DNA from: Candidatus Gastranaerophilales bacterium
Lineage (GTDB): Bacteria; Cyanobacteriota; Vampirovibrionia; Gastranaerophilales; Gastranaerophilaceae
Assembly: GCA_944325005.1 (NCBI GenBank)
Contig: CALUYO010000002.1
Span: 124,001 to 188,000 of the forward strand
Reading direction: 5' to 3'
Length of the DNA stretch: 64,000 nucleotides
Part shown: piece after piece, positions 41,420 through 52,522 of the stretch
Layout: every line of letters starts with the position of its first letter
Numbering within the stretch: position 1 is the stretch's first letter
Translations under genes and position numbers: made by a program
The notes under the pieces: generated by a model
The model's database searches: none
Told to the model about the DNA's origin: nothing
Seen by the model: the letters and a program-made list of their open reading frames with translations, nothing else

Positions 41420-41923
41420 ATGAACGAATTAGCAAATTTTTGGAATCTGATAGTAGAATCAAATACATTTAATTTTATTGTTTTATTACTGATTTTTGCA
41501 GTACTCTTCAAAAAATTAAATGTCTCTGGTGCTGTAGAAAAAATAAAACAGGATATTATTAATGCAATTGATAATGCTAAAGCAGAGCGGGAAAATGCTA
41601 AAAATAAGCTTATGGAAGCACAAAAATCCATTGAACATATTGAAGAAGATATAAAACAACGGCTTGAGGAAGCATCTTCAAAAGGCGACGGAATTGCTAA
41701 ACAGATATTAGCAAACACTGAAGAACAGGTTAAATTAATAGAAAACAATATTGCAAGAGTTATTAATGCAGAGGAAAAAACTCTCTCTGCCCAAATGACT
41801 AAAAAAACTTTAAATGCGTCAATTGAACTTGCAAAACAGCATATAAAAAATATACTGGAAAATAATGAAGAGTTACATAACAAGTTTATTGACGAAAGTA
41901 TTGAAAATATAGACAGGGTATAA
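41420..41923 (+). CDS. atpF: ATP synthase F0 subunit b
   Basis: A 167-residue second stalk subunit, with a membrane helix at about 14-33 (ESNTFNFIVLLLIFAVLFKK), then a long coiled coil rich in Lys, Glu and Ala (KAERENAKNKLMEAQKS). It begins 1 nt after the b' stop and ends 4 nt before the delta gene. Together with b' it should form the heterodimeric stator stalk. Confidence 0.92.
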   Translation: MNELANFWNLIVESNTFNFIVLLLIFAVLFKKLNVSGAVEKIKQDIINAIDNAKAERENAKNKLMEAQKSIEHIEEDIKQRLEEASSKGDGIAKQILANTEEQVKLIENNIARVINAEEKTLSAQMTKKTLNASIELAKQHIKNILENNEELHNKFIDESIENIDRV

Positions 41924-41927
41924 TCTA

Positions 41928-44004
<2,077 letters not shown>

Positions 44005-44073
44005 TCAAAGCAAAGAAAGGAAATTACGGCTGTATACAAAGATTTGTGGACAATCGTAAGCTATATATTAAAA

Positions 44074-45006
44074 ATGCCAAACTTAAAAGATATAAAAAAC
44101 AGAATACAAAGCGTCAAAAGTACACAAAAAATTACGCGTGCGATGAAAATGGTTGCGGCTGCCAAAGTAAAAAAAGCAGAAAATACCGTTAAAATGTCTC
44201 GACCTTTTACTACTGAACTCACTTCTATGTTTAAAAAGCTTTTGGCCTCAGTTGGCTCTTACAGTGCACAGAGTTTAAAAATCAAATCTTCTATTGATAA
44301 TTATCCAGAACTTTTGCAGGTAAGAGAAATAAAAGCAGTAGGTCTACTTGTAATTACCTCAAATAAAGGACTTGCTGGAGCCTATAATGCTAACGTTGTA
44401 AGAAAAACCATCCAGACAATTAAAGATTATAAAGAGCAAGGCATAAAAACCAAACTCTTCATAGTTGGTCAAAAGGGAATTTCGACATTAAAACGTAAAT
44501 GCAGGGGACTTGACTGTGAAGTGGTTAAAACATACCTTGGAGTAGCAAACAATCCTTCTGCAGAAGGTGTAAAAATTATCATAGAAGATATTGCGGAATA
44601 TTTCGTTACTCACCAAATTGATAAAATAGAAGTTATAACAACAAGATTTAAAAATATGATGAGCTATTTTGTTGAAAATTGGACAATATTACCGCTGAAA
44701 GGTTTAAATGATGATAATGAAAAACTCCATGATAATGTGATTGAACCGCTTATGGAATTTATGCCGGATATGCATAATATTTTACAAAAAGTTGTGCCTA
44801 TGTATATGACAAACATCCTGTTCCAGTCGTTACTGGAAGCACAGGCAAGCGAGCTTGCAAGCAGAATGACTGCAATGTCTGCGGCAACAAATAATGCTGA
44901 AAAAATGATTAATGAATTGTCAGTTGAATATAACAAAACAAGGCAGTTTGCAATCACTCAAGAAATTATTGAAGTTGTATCAGGAGCAAATGCACAACTT
45001 GGATAA
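44074..45006 (+). CDS. atpC: ATP synthase F1 subunit gamma
   Basis: A 310-residue rotor shaft subunit. The start PNLKDIKNRIQSVKSTQKIT and the end AVEYNKTRQFAITQEIIEVV-type segment (here VEYNKTRQFAITQEIIEVVS) form the antiparallel coiled coil inside the alpha3beta3 head. The middle carries LLVITSNKGLAGAYNAN. I start at the ATG at 44074, since gamma subunits begin M-P-N-L; an in-frame TTG lies at 44044. No Shine-Dalgarno is close, and a 69-nt gap separates it from atpA, so its translation may be lower. It is last in the operon; beta and epsilon must be elsewhere, as in Cyanobacteria. Symbol atpC follows cyanobacterial usage (atpG in E. coli). Confidence 0.95.
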   Translation: MPNLKDIKNRIQSVKSTQKITRAMKMVAAAKVKKAENTVKMSRPFTTELTSMFKKLLASVGSYSAQSLKIKSSIDNYPELLQVREIKAVGLLVITSNKGLAGAYNANVVRKTIQTIKDYKEQGIKTKLFIVGQKGISTLKRKCRGLDCEVVKTYLGVANNPSAEGVKIIIEDIAEYFVTHQIDKIEVITTRFKNMMSYFVENWTILPLKGLNDDNEKLHDNVIEPLMEFMPDMHNILQKVVPMYMTNILFQSLLEAQASELASRMTAMSAATNNAEKMINELSVEYNKTRQFAITQEIIEVVSGANAQLG

Positions 45007-45028
45007 ACCTGTTAATCGTTCAAATTTT

Positions 45029-46693
45029 TTACATTTGATTGCTTAAGAAAGCAAGATTATCAGGTCTCATCATTGCCTGATACTGTTCATTAACAGTAGG
45101 CTGAACAGCTTGTTGTTCCTTTTCTGCAGCTAAACGAGCTTTTCTTTTAGCTTCTGATTTATTTGTCATATAAATATTCAATTTAGGAATTCCAACACCG
45201 AGAATAAGTCCGGAATATAAGTAACCAGCAATCTGTGCTATACTTAATGCTCTGAGTTTACCTTTAGTTTCCTTGCGGATTGCCTCACTTACATTCGGAG
45301 AAGACAATTTCTTCAACATTTGTTTAAATGTCAGTGCTTTGCCATTTTCGATTGAATCAATACCGGCAGCATGCAGACCTCTATGTAATACCTCATCGCG
45401 AGAAACCAAAGGTGCTTTTATAATCTTATTAAAGAAACCTTTGCCATGGTCTTTTTCGCTGTAATTTAAAAGATTCTGATCCATAGCGTTTGCTGTCATC
45501 TTGGCTACGAAATTACCCAAGACAAGCCAGTTAAAGAACCCTAAAACATCCTTAACCACAGATTCACGAAGCTCATCCTTATCGCGTGCCGCCAAAAATC
45601 TTGACATAATAGTTACACCATAAATAAATTTAAATTGATCCAGTGTCGGAACAAGACCTCTGAATTGAATTTTCTTTAATAAACCTTTAACACCTTCACG
45701 CATTCCGATTGTAGCAAGGATACCTCCACCAAACAAGCCAGCAGCACCAATTTTCATGGCTTTAAAGCCGGCAGAATTATCTTTTGAACGCCCTTCAACG
45801 CCGACAAAACCATCACTACCTGTTTTCTTTTTTGTCAAATAAATATTTAGAGGTTGAATTGACATACCTACAGCGGAAGCAATACCCAATCCGAGTAAGG
45901 AACGATTAAGGTTCATACGTTTTAAGGCTTTTAGATAAGCATTAGTATCAATATCTTTGCTTTCTTTAAATGCATTGCCGACCTTTTCATTCACAAAAGT
46001 TCTTGAGATATTATAAACGCTATCCAGAATATTAGAAATAGAAGCTGTTTTTTGTTCTTTTCCTAATCTGAAAGAATTTTCTGACCCTGTTGAATGAGTT
46101 ATAACAGACTGTGCATAAGCCTTCAAGTCTTTTGATATTGTAACAGGAGCGTCTTTTGAATTTAAAACATCACCTAATTTATTAACAACATCTTCAAGTT
46201 TGTCCTGCGGGATCTTTTTCCAATCAGAACCTATACGTGTTTCAGCATTTCCAAGAACATCACGTAAATAATCTTTAACCGGCTCCTTATTTCCAGATCT
46301 AACCTGCTTATCCCAGGCTTTAGCCAAAAGATCCAGAGTTTCGTCATCAACAAAAAGTTTATGAGCCTTAATTCCATAATTTTTGTTAAGTGCTGAGGCA
46401 AGAACTAAGCCAGCAACTGTACCGTAAACACCTACCAGAGAATGGTTAACAGTACCGGAAGCTTCTCTTCTGCCGGTTTCCATACCTGCAGCAGGGCCTC
46501 TGTTTACAAAATCTACAGTAGTTCTTGGAATTACCATTGAAGCCAAATCAACGGCATTTGCACCCCAGGCCTGATTTGTGTCCAAAAAACGCAAACCCAA
46601 TGTTACAGAATCAAAAGCGCCTGTAAATTTCACATTATCCTTTTTGTTTTCCTTATTTTGTTGTAATTGCGGGGTTATATGTTGAATTTTCAT
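45029..46693 (-). CDS. Lineage-specific multi-pass membrane protein, paralogue 1
   Basis: A 554-residue protein without a known domain. It begins MKIQHITPQLQQNK and has NVKFTGAFD near residue 25, the Phe-x-Gly motif seen in other proteins here. Several hydrophobic segments (near 95-112, 270-290, 325-345, 515-535) suggest a polytopic membrane protein. It is clearly related to the next gene: VIPRTTVDFVNRG matches IVPRTIVETKESNG, RREASG matches RRESSG, VPTLDQFKFI matches FPTMDQARII, and DKDELRESVVKD matches DKNELREATVRD. AAGGAG lies about 10 nt before the ATG. The function is unknown. Confidence 0.85.
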   Translation of the reverse strand: MKIQHITPQLQQNKENKKDNVKFTGAFDSVTLGLRFLDTNQAWGANAVDLASMVIPRTTVDFVNRGPAAGMETGRREASGTVNHSLVGVYGTVAGLVLASALNKNYGIKAHKLFVDDETLDLLAKAWDKQVRSGNKEPVKDYLRDVLGNAETRIGSDWKKIPQDKLEDVVNKLGDVLNSKDAPVTISKDLKAYAQSVITHSTGSENSFRLGKEQKTASISNILDSVYNISRTFVNEKVGNAFKESKDIDTNAYLKALKRMNLNRSLLGLGIASAVGMSIQPLNIYLTKKKTGSDGFVGVEGRSKDNSAGFKAMKIGAAGLFGGGILATIGMREGVKGLLKKIQFRGLVPTLDQFKFIYGVTIMSRFLAARDKDELRESVVKDVLGFFNWLVLGNFVAKMTANAMDQNLLNYSEKDHGKGFFNKIIKAPLVSRDEVLHRGLHAAGIDSIENGKALTFKQMLKKLSSPNVSEAIRKETKGKLRALSIAQIAGYLYSGLILGVGIPKLNIYMTNKSEAKRKARLAAEKEQQAVQPTVNEQYQAMMRPDNLAFLSNQM

Positions 46694-46707
46694 AACTGAT
46701 TTTCTCC

Positions 46708-48441
46708 TTACGAATTAAAAAATGCTTTAAATGTTGTGTTATCTTTTATCTGCGATGATAAGAAATCATTCTGTGAGGATGATATCTTTGACGTTTCATC
46801 CGTCGAATCCGACGAAGGGTTCGTTAAGGATGACGCGTTCGCAGAAGATGAAGAACCAACATTTTTCTCTGCATTCAATTTCGCAAGTTCTTCTGCATGC
46901 TTTTTATTAGTTTTCGACCTTGTGTAAATCGGGATAAATACACCTAATGATAATAATGAGAATAATATATTGCCAATCTGACAAATTGTTCTCAAACGTT
47001 TATCTTCAACAGTCTTTAATTCATCTGACGATTTTAGTGATGTATGTTTTGCCCAGTGCCAGAATTTCTTAAATAAATTAGCATCTTTATCCGGAGCATC
47101 TTTTAACCTGTTTATCAGATGAACACCCTTATCCTTATTTTTATGTTCTAAAAATGTTGCAATCCCCTTGGCAACATAATCTCCAAGAAAATAGAAACTT
47201 GAGAATGTTGCAATATCTCGAACGGTAGCCTCTCTTAGTTCATTCTTATCTTCAGAAACACCCATTCTGCTTGCAAATGTAGCTGTAGAAATTATTCTAG
47301 CTTGATCCATAGTCGGAAAAATTCCCTTAAACTGGAAAATATTTTTCCAGACCGGTCTATCCATAAACATTGAAAGCCCACATACACCTATCATTGATCC
47401 AATTGATATAAATTTTTGGGCAAGCAATTCACTTTTTTCTTTAGGAGATAATTCTTTATGTTGAGAATCCTTACCGAAATCTTTATAGATTGGCGCCCCC
47501 TTACGTCCTGACATTTTATATGTAATCCATCTGTTAATAGACTGCATGGAAAGTGCAAGGGGAATAATAACCCCAAGTCCTCCGATACTTTTCCAGTTAA
47601 CAAGTTTTTTAGCACCGTTAAAATATTTTGTAAGCTTATCAGCATCTGTAATATTTTCTTTTACTACACCTCTAAGTATTTTAACAGTATCTTCGCAAAG
47701 GGATTCCAAATTATTTGAGAAGTATCCTTTATCACCTTTAAATTTAATATTTTCTGCTATTAAAGTTTCCTCAACAATATCTTTATAAGCTTTTTTAAAG
47801 GCCTTAGAGTTATATTTATCAGACTGAGTAAGGTTAACAAACTCGTTTACTGCATTATGGATGCGTTCATTTCCGATTTTACCTATAAACTTTCCGTTTG
47901 TATCACGAGGGATTTTCAAAATTTCTGCAAAATCTTTAGTTTCCTTACCGTCAACACCTACAAGATCACCCAGTTGATTTCTAAAAGTATTGTATATTTT
48001 TTCCTGTCTACCAACACCGGATGCCTCATTATAATATTTTTGAATTTTATTAATAGCATCTTCATTTGCCCATGTATTAATAAGGTTTGCCTTTTTAAAA
48101 CCTCCCATAATAGGACGCTGTAAAAGTGATGCAACACCCATTACGATAAAGCTTGGGATTATACAGTTAACAATAAGCCCTGAGGACTCACGTCTGAAAG
48201 CTTCAAAACCTGCGTAGCCGTTCGATTCTTTAGTCTCTACAATAGTGCGCGGAACAATTGCAGTAGACAAATCAAGCACAGAAACATTAACCATGGGCTG
48301 TTTTTCACATTGCTGAACAAGCCATATAGCACCGTCAGTCAAACCTCCGTTAAAAGAAGGATTGTTTCCGTTTTTTGCACTATTATTCCCTAGAGGGGTA
48401 TTCTTTTTATTTACACTTGATAAACTAACTTTTTCTAACAT
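46708..48441 (-). CDS. Lineage-specific multi-pass membrane protein, paralogue 2
   Basis: A 577-residue paralogue of the following gene. The N-terminus is Asn/Ser-rich with NPSFNGGLTD near residue 29. LDLSTAIVPRTIVE and EAFRRESSGLIVN are the best conserved parts. Hydrophobic segments (near 88-105, 275-292, 335-355, 505-525) suggest membrane helices. The C-terminal 60 residues are Ser/Asp-rich and probably disordered. It is 14 nt from paralogue 1 in the same orientation, so the two are one operon. A TATAAT about 36 nt upstream of the ATG may be its -10. The function is unknown. Confidence 0.85.
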   Translation of the reverse strand: MLEKVSLSSVNKKNTPLGNNSAKNGNNPSFNGGLTDGAIWLVQQCEKQPMVNVSVLDLSTAIVPRTIVETKESNGYAGFEAFRRESSGLIVNCIIPSFIVMGVASLLQRPIMGGFKKANLINTWANEDAINKIQKYYNEASGVGRQEKIYNTFRNQLGDLVGVDGKETKDFAEILKIPRDTNGKFIGKIGNERIHNAVNEFVNLTQSDKYNSKAFKKAYKDIVEETLIAENIKFKGDKGYFSNNLESLCEDTVKILRGVVKENITDADKLTKYFNGAKKLVNWKSIGGLGVIIPLALSMQSINRWITYKMSGRKGAPIYKDFGKDSQHKELSPKEKSELLAQKFISIGSMIGVCGLSMFMDRPVWKNIFQFKGIFPTMDQARIISTATFASRMGVSEDKNELREATVRDIATFSSFYFLGDYVAKGIATFLEHKNKDKGVHLINRLKDAPDKDANLFKKFWHWAKHTSLKSSDELKTVEDKRLRTICQIGNILFSLLSLGVFIPIYTRSKTNKKHAEELAKLNAEKNVGSSSSANASSLTNPSSDSTDETSKISSSQNDFLSSQIKDNTTFKAFFNS

Positions 48442-48736
48442 AATATAGTCTGGTTTAAAACTTCACACTTATTATACCAATGACACATTCATATTAAAAG
48501 TCGAGCAAAAAAAAAATTGCGTCTTAAAGTAGAATTGTAAAGGAGATATTAAGATGTATTTTTGAATTTTTAATTAAAAATATATAAATTTTAAACAAAT
48601 TTTTTGAAAAAAACAAAAAAAACTATATGATAAATAATCAAATTATACAAAATTTGTTAAAAATTTTATAAAAGATTTTTGTAAATAATTGTAACAAATA
48701 CGCTTAATATCTATATTAGTATATCTATAATATATA
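48442..48736. other. Very AT-rich intergenic stretch
   Basis: A 295-bp gap of nearly pure A/T with runs of A. No open frame, RNA or DnaA-box cluster is seen. It carries the promoter side of the paralogue operon at its left and the inverted repeat after cca at its right. Confidence 0.5.
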
Positions 48737-48740
48737 CTAA
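48716..48740 (-). repeat. AT-only inverted repeat over the cca stop codon
   Basis: TTAGTATAT (48716-48724) / ATATACTAA (48732-48740) with a 7-nt loop. It overlaps the stop codon of cca (48737-48739). It could help end the cca transcript, but with no GC pairs of note it is a weak candidate. Confidence 0.4.
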
Positions 48741-50134
48741 ATAAGCTTTTTTATAAACTCAACAGCATGCTCTCTTGTTATAACATCACCAGAAACTTGA
48801 GCTTCATGCAATGCATCCATGATTTCACCGAGTTTTCTTGAAGGCTTAATATTCAATATTTTCATAACATCATCACCGCTTAACAGCTTAGGTAAAGGTT
48901 TTAAAGTTTCACGCACTTCAAGATAAAATTTAAGAAGCATATTCAAAAAAGTAATATTTCTCTCAACAATCTCATCTGTGATCTCAGGCCCGCGAGCTGA
49001 AAGTCTGTCAGCCTGAGCAAGTATAATTGCATCAATAGAGTTTTTATCCATTTTACGAATATAACGCATCATTATTTTTTCGGTAATTTGAGGAGATGAC
49101 ATAACGTGAGATGGATAAATATGGTATTTGATCATTGAAGAAATGTAATCAATTTGCTTATTTGAAAAGTGCAAATTTTTCAATATTTTTACGGACATTT
49201 TTGCGCCAACATCATCATGTTTTATAAATCTGTGTTTACCATCAACGATTGTCCAAGTCGAAAATTTACCTATATCATGCATAAATGCAGCAAGTTTTAA
49301 GTGTGCTAGACGGGTAAAGCCGCCGAAATCTATACTGTCAAGATGCTCTTTAACATCACTTTCCGCAGAATTATATAAATTTTGCACCTGCTTAACAGTT
49401 TCAACCGAATGATTAAACAAATCAAGATGATGGTGAGAATTTGGCGGGACCTGCTTTAACTCTTTAACAAACGGGAATATTTCTTCTAAAAGCCATGTTT
49501 TATTCATATTTTCCAATGCAACATGCGCGTATTCTCCGCCGAATAGTTTTAAAAGCTCGTAATTAATTCTCTCTACCGCTGGCTTATGAATTAAATCCGC
49601 ATATTTGCATACAGCATTAATAGTCTCAGGAGCAAGCTGAAAACCATAAAGAGCTTGAAATCTGTATACCCTTAGTAATCTGAGAGGATCATCCACAAAA
49701 TTCAGTTCATTAACATAATTCAGGCACTTATTTTTTATATCCGTCACACCGCCTGAAATATCAATAAGCTCTCCTGTTCTGATATTAACAGCAATAGCGT
49801 TTATAGTTAAATCTCTGCGCATCAAATCTTTCTCAATAGAATCTCCAACAGGATTTGTAACATCTATATAATTAACTTTATCCGGAAGGACAAGCCTGTA
49901 AATTTTATTTTTTTCATCCAGAGGAACAAAAGTTGCATCAAAAAGTTTTGCAAGCTTCAACGAAAATTCCTTTGCATCTTCATCCATAACAATAATATCT
50001 CTGTCCGTACTTCCAAAGCCCATATAGTAATCACGAACAGTACCGCCTACAAGATAAATTTCATTATCAAATTTATCAACTATTTCTGATAAAATTTTAT
50101 CAGATTTAATTTTTTCTATAACTTTCGAATTCAT
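48737..50134 (-). CDS. cca: CCA tRNA nucleotidyltransferase / poly(A) polymerase family with HD domain
   Basis: A 465-residue class II nucleotidyltransferase that builds or repairs the tRNA 3' CCA end. The head has YLVGGTVRDYYMG and STDRDIIVMDED with the metal Asp pair. Next come MRRDLTINAIAVN (ribose selection and flexible loop) and DPLRLLRVYRFQA (the neck). The middle has an HD phosphohydrolase motif (FMHDIGKFSTW). Some relatives are split into A-adding and CC-adding enzymes, which sequence alone does not settle. The start at 50134 overlaps the end of rsmE by 29 nt, so the two are translated together. Confidence 0.92.
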   Translation of the reverse strand: MNSKVIEKIKSDKILSEIVDKFDNEIYLVGGTVRDYYMGFGSTDRDIIVMDEDAKEFSLKLAKLFDATFVPLDEKNKIYRLVLPDKVNYIDVTNPVGDSIEKDLMRRDLTINAIAVNIRTGELIDISGGVTDIKNKCLNYVNELNFVDDPLRLLRVYRFQALYGFQLAPETINAVCKYADLIHKPAVERINYELLKLFGGEYAHVALENMNKTWLLEEIFPFVKELKQVPPNSHHHLDLFNHSVETVKQVQNLYNSAESDVKEHLDSIDFGGFTRLAHLKLAAFMHDIGKFSTWTIVDGKHRFIKHDDVGAKMSVKILKNLHFSNKQIDYISSMIKYHIYPSHVMSSPQITEKIMMRYIRKMDKNSIDAIILAQADRLSARGPEITDEIVERNITFLNMLLKFYLEVRETLKPLPKLLSGDDVMKILNIKPSRKLGEIMDALHEAQVSGDVITREHAVEFIKKLI

Positions 50135-50855
50135 ATATAATATTTCCTAAAGCAACAGTAACTGCCGTATCAGCCTTTAATATAAGATTTCCAAGTGTCA
50201 GCATTGGTATTTCATTGGTTTCAAAAAGATCAAATTCTCTTTTTGAAAAGCCGCCTTCGGGACCAATTATAACCACAAGTTTATCGCCTTGCAAAATAGG
50301 TCTTTTACAGCAGTATTCATGCAGCGAGAGGCAGGCAAGCCTTTCACAAAAAGCAATGACCCTAAAACCATTATCTTTTAATTTTATAATATTTTGAAGA
50401 TTAGTCAACCCGTAACATGAGGGAACATAAGCCCTTTCACACTGTTTTGAAGCCTCCAGCATAATTCTTTGCCATTTTGGAATTTTATTTTTGATAACAG
50501 ACTCGGCAAGAGCACAATTATCAGTATAAACAGGATATACACCATCCGCACCGAGTTCGGTTGCTTTTTCAATAACGTTTGACTGCGCATCACTCCTGAG
50601 CGGACTTTGCGCAAGATATAATCTAAAATCAAGCCTTCTATCAGAGTGATAACTATTTTCAACATAAACTATTACTTCCTTATTTGTAATATTCTCAACA
50701 ACAGTTTCATATTGAATTTGATTTTCGTCAATAAAGAGAAGTTTTTCCCCCTTTTTAGTTCTAAGAGACTTTACAATATGGTTAAAGTTATCTTTGTCAG
50801 ACACGATAATCCTTTTGTTATTAACATCTCCGGAATTTATAAAAAAATGCGGCAT
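50106..50855 (-). CDS. rsmE: 16S rRNA m3U1498 methyltransferase
   Basis: A 249-residue SPOUT-class RsmE that methylates U1498 of 16S rRNA using S-adenosylmethionine. The N-terminal PUA-like domain (about 1-70) is followed by the knotted domain with LAQSPLRSDAQSNVIEKATE, QCERAYVPS, the SAM-binding VIIGPEGGFSKREFDLF and LGNLILKADTAVTVALG. AAGGAG lies 5 nt before the ATG. It is first of a two-gene operon with cca. Confidence 0.95.
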   Translation of the reverse strand: MPHFFINSGDVNNKRIIVSDKDNFNHIVKSLRTKKGEKLLFIDENQIQYETVVENITNKEVIVYVENSYHSDRRLDFRLYLAQSPLRSDAQSNVIEKATELGADGVYPVYTDNCALAESVIKNKIPKWQRIMLEASKQCERAYVPSCYGLTNLQNIIKLKDNGFRVIAFCERLACLSLHEYCCKRPILQGDKLVVIIGPEGGFSKREFDLFETNEIPMLTLGNLILKADTAVTVALGNIIYEFESYRKN

Positions 50856-50956
50856 AAGAACTCCTTGTAAATAAATATTACTATAAATAAATTTACAATG
50901 ATAGCAAAAATTTTAATTTTGAAGTATTATAAAAGTAACAAAGGGGATTTATAATA

Positions 50957-52033
50957 GTGGAAAATTTACAAAATAATGAAATGACAATAGGTATCCCGCG
51001 CGGAATGTCCTTTTATCACAATTATCCGTTTTATTACGGATTTTTTACAGATCTCGGAATTAAGATTGTATTATCAGATGTTACAACAAAACAAACGATG
51101 ACAAGCGGCTCGGCCCTTGTTGTAACAGAAACATGTCTGCCTATAAAAGTCTATATAGGTCATGTTTTAAACCTAATTGATAAAGGAATTGATAAAATAT
51201 TTGTTCCATCTATTCAATCGATTGCACCAAAAATTTATAATTGTTCAAAAATACGAGGCTTACCTGATTTAGTCAGAAATGTTGTAAAAAAAGATTTTAC
51301 CATGATTGAAGCCACACTCGATAAGTCTGAAAAAAATCAGGGATTATACGAATTTTTAAAAGAAATGGCCAAACCGTTTGGAATTACCGATATGGAACGG
51401 ATAAAAAAGGCTTCCAAAGCCGGGTGGAGAACCTATAATAACTTTCATATAATGTCTAAATCAGGCATGAGTTATAAAAAAGCAATGAATTATGCCCTGC
51501 AGGGTAAAGTATTTATTGAAAACCAAACAAAAGAATATCCAATATCAATTGCCTTGATTTCACATGGTTATAATATATTTGATGAAAAAACATCAATGAA
51601 AATTTTTGATAAGCTTGAAAAAATGGATGTAAAAGTTTATTCCTCATTACAGCTTTCAAACGAACAGATGGATGACGGAATAAAAGCACTTGGACAGGAA
51701 ATGTACTGGGCAAATGAACGAGAAATGACGGGAGCTGCAGGACATTACCTTAAAGATATTAAAATTGACGGTTTAATAACATTGACTGCATTCGGCTGCG
51801 GGCCTGACTCGTTAATGATTGAACGAATTACCCGTCAGGCAAAACGCTTTAATAAACCGCTTTTAAATTTAACAATTGATGAACAAACAGGTGAGGCCGG
51901 ATTTATTACACGTCTTGAGGCTTTTGTTGACATGCTTTTCAGAAAAAAACGCGCAAATATTATTAACAATATAGAAATAAACGGAGAAAGTTCTTATATC
52001 CCAAATACAAATTATATTGAAACCAAACAATAA
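50957..52033 (+). CDS. DUF2229 / acyl-CoA dehydratase activase-related protein (COG3580)
   Basis: A 358-residue protein of the family related to 2-hydroxyacyl-CoA dehydratase components (DUF2229, COG3580). It shows IGIPRGMSFYHNYPFYYGFF, VVTETCLPIKVYIGHVLNL with a conserved Cys, SIQSIAPKIYNCSKIRG with a second Cys, and LTAFGCGPDSLMIERI with a third. These Cys probably bind an Fe-S cluster. In other bacteria this part is fused or adjacent to the ATPase activase (COG1924); here it stands alone, so partners lie elsewhere or are missing. The start is uncertain: GTG 50957 after AAGGGG, or ATG 50981 if the TATAAT at 50950 is a promoter -10. Confidence 0.85.
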   Translation: MENLQNNEMTIGIPRGMSFYHNYPFYYGFFTDLGIKIVLSDVTTKQTMTSGSALVVTETCLPIKVYIGHVLNLIDKGIDKIFVPSIQSIAPKIYNCSKIRGLPDLVRNVVKKDFTMIEATLDKSEKNQGLYEFLKEMAKPFGITDMERIKKASKAGWRTYNNFHIMSKSGMSYKKAMNYALQGKVFIENQTKEYPISIALISHGYNIFDEKTSMKIFDKLEKMDVKVYSSLQLSNEQMDDGIKALGQEMYWANEREMTGAAGHYLKDIKIDGLITLTAFGCGPDSLMIERITRQAKRFNKPLLNLTIDEQTGEAGFITRLEAFVDMLFRKKRANIINNIEINGESSYIPNTNYIETKQ

Positions 52034-52045
52034 TAAAAAAAGGGA

Positions 52046-52462
52046 TTAATAAACTATCTGGACATAAACTGTTCTTGTTCTGGCTTTATTATCAAAATCA
52101 ATTAAAACAATTTGTTGCCATTGACCTAGCTGCAAAGCGCCGTCAATTAATGGCACCATAGTATTATTTCCAATTATTGAAGCACGTACATGGGCATAGC
52201 CATTACCATCATGCCATGTTTCATCATGATGATACTCCTCACCTGCAGGAGCAAATTTTTCAAGAGCTTCAGGCAGATCAACAAGAAGTCCGGGTTCAAA
52301 TTCAATATTAGTAACAGATACGGTACTACCTGCTACGTATACATGGATAACAGCCGATTGAAGCGAATGACTATAAACAGCATGCTTTACCTGTTGAGTG
52401 ATATCAATTATATCAGTAAACCCCTTAGTATTTACAGTAAATTTATCATTAATTACAGTCAT
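52046..52462 (-). CDS. yjbQ: YjbQ family protein (UPF0047, thiamine phosphate synthase-like)
   Basis: A 138-residue protein of the UPF0047/YjbQ family. FTDIIDITQQVKHAV at the start and YHHDETWHDGNGYAHVRASI with the metal-binding His set are characteristic. LGQWQQIVLIDFDNKARTRT closes the fold. Some members have weak thiamin-phosphate synthase activity; the true role is not settled. GAGG lies upstream of the ATG. It is convergent with the DUF2229 gene (12 nt between stops). Confidence 0.93.
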   Translation of the reverse strand: MTVINDKFTVNTKGFTDIIDITQQVKHAVYSHSLQSAVIHVYVAGSTVSVTNIEFEPGLLVDLPEALEKFAPAGEEYHHDETWHDGNGYAHVRASIIGNNTMVPLIDGALQLGQWQQIVLIDFDNKARTRTVYVQIVY

Positions 52463-52522
52463 AAAACTAACCTCAATTTATACTAATTTTATTAGTTATA
52501 AATCAAAAAAGCAAGTATATGT

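Noticed and set aside
48442-48736. Very AT-rich gap as a replication origin
   Set aside because: No DnaA boxes, no dnaA or dnaN nearby, and its composition is only slightly beyond other gaps here.
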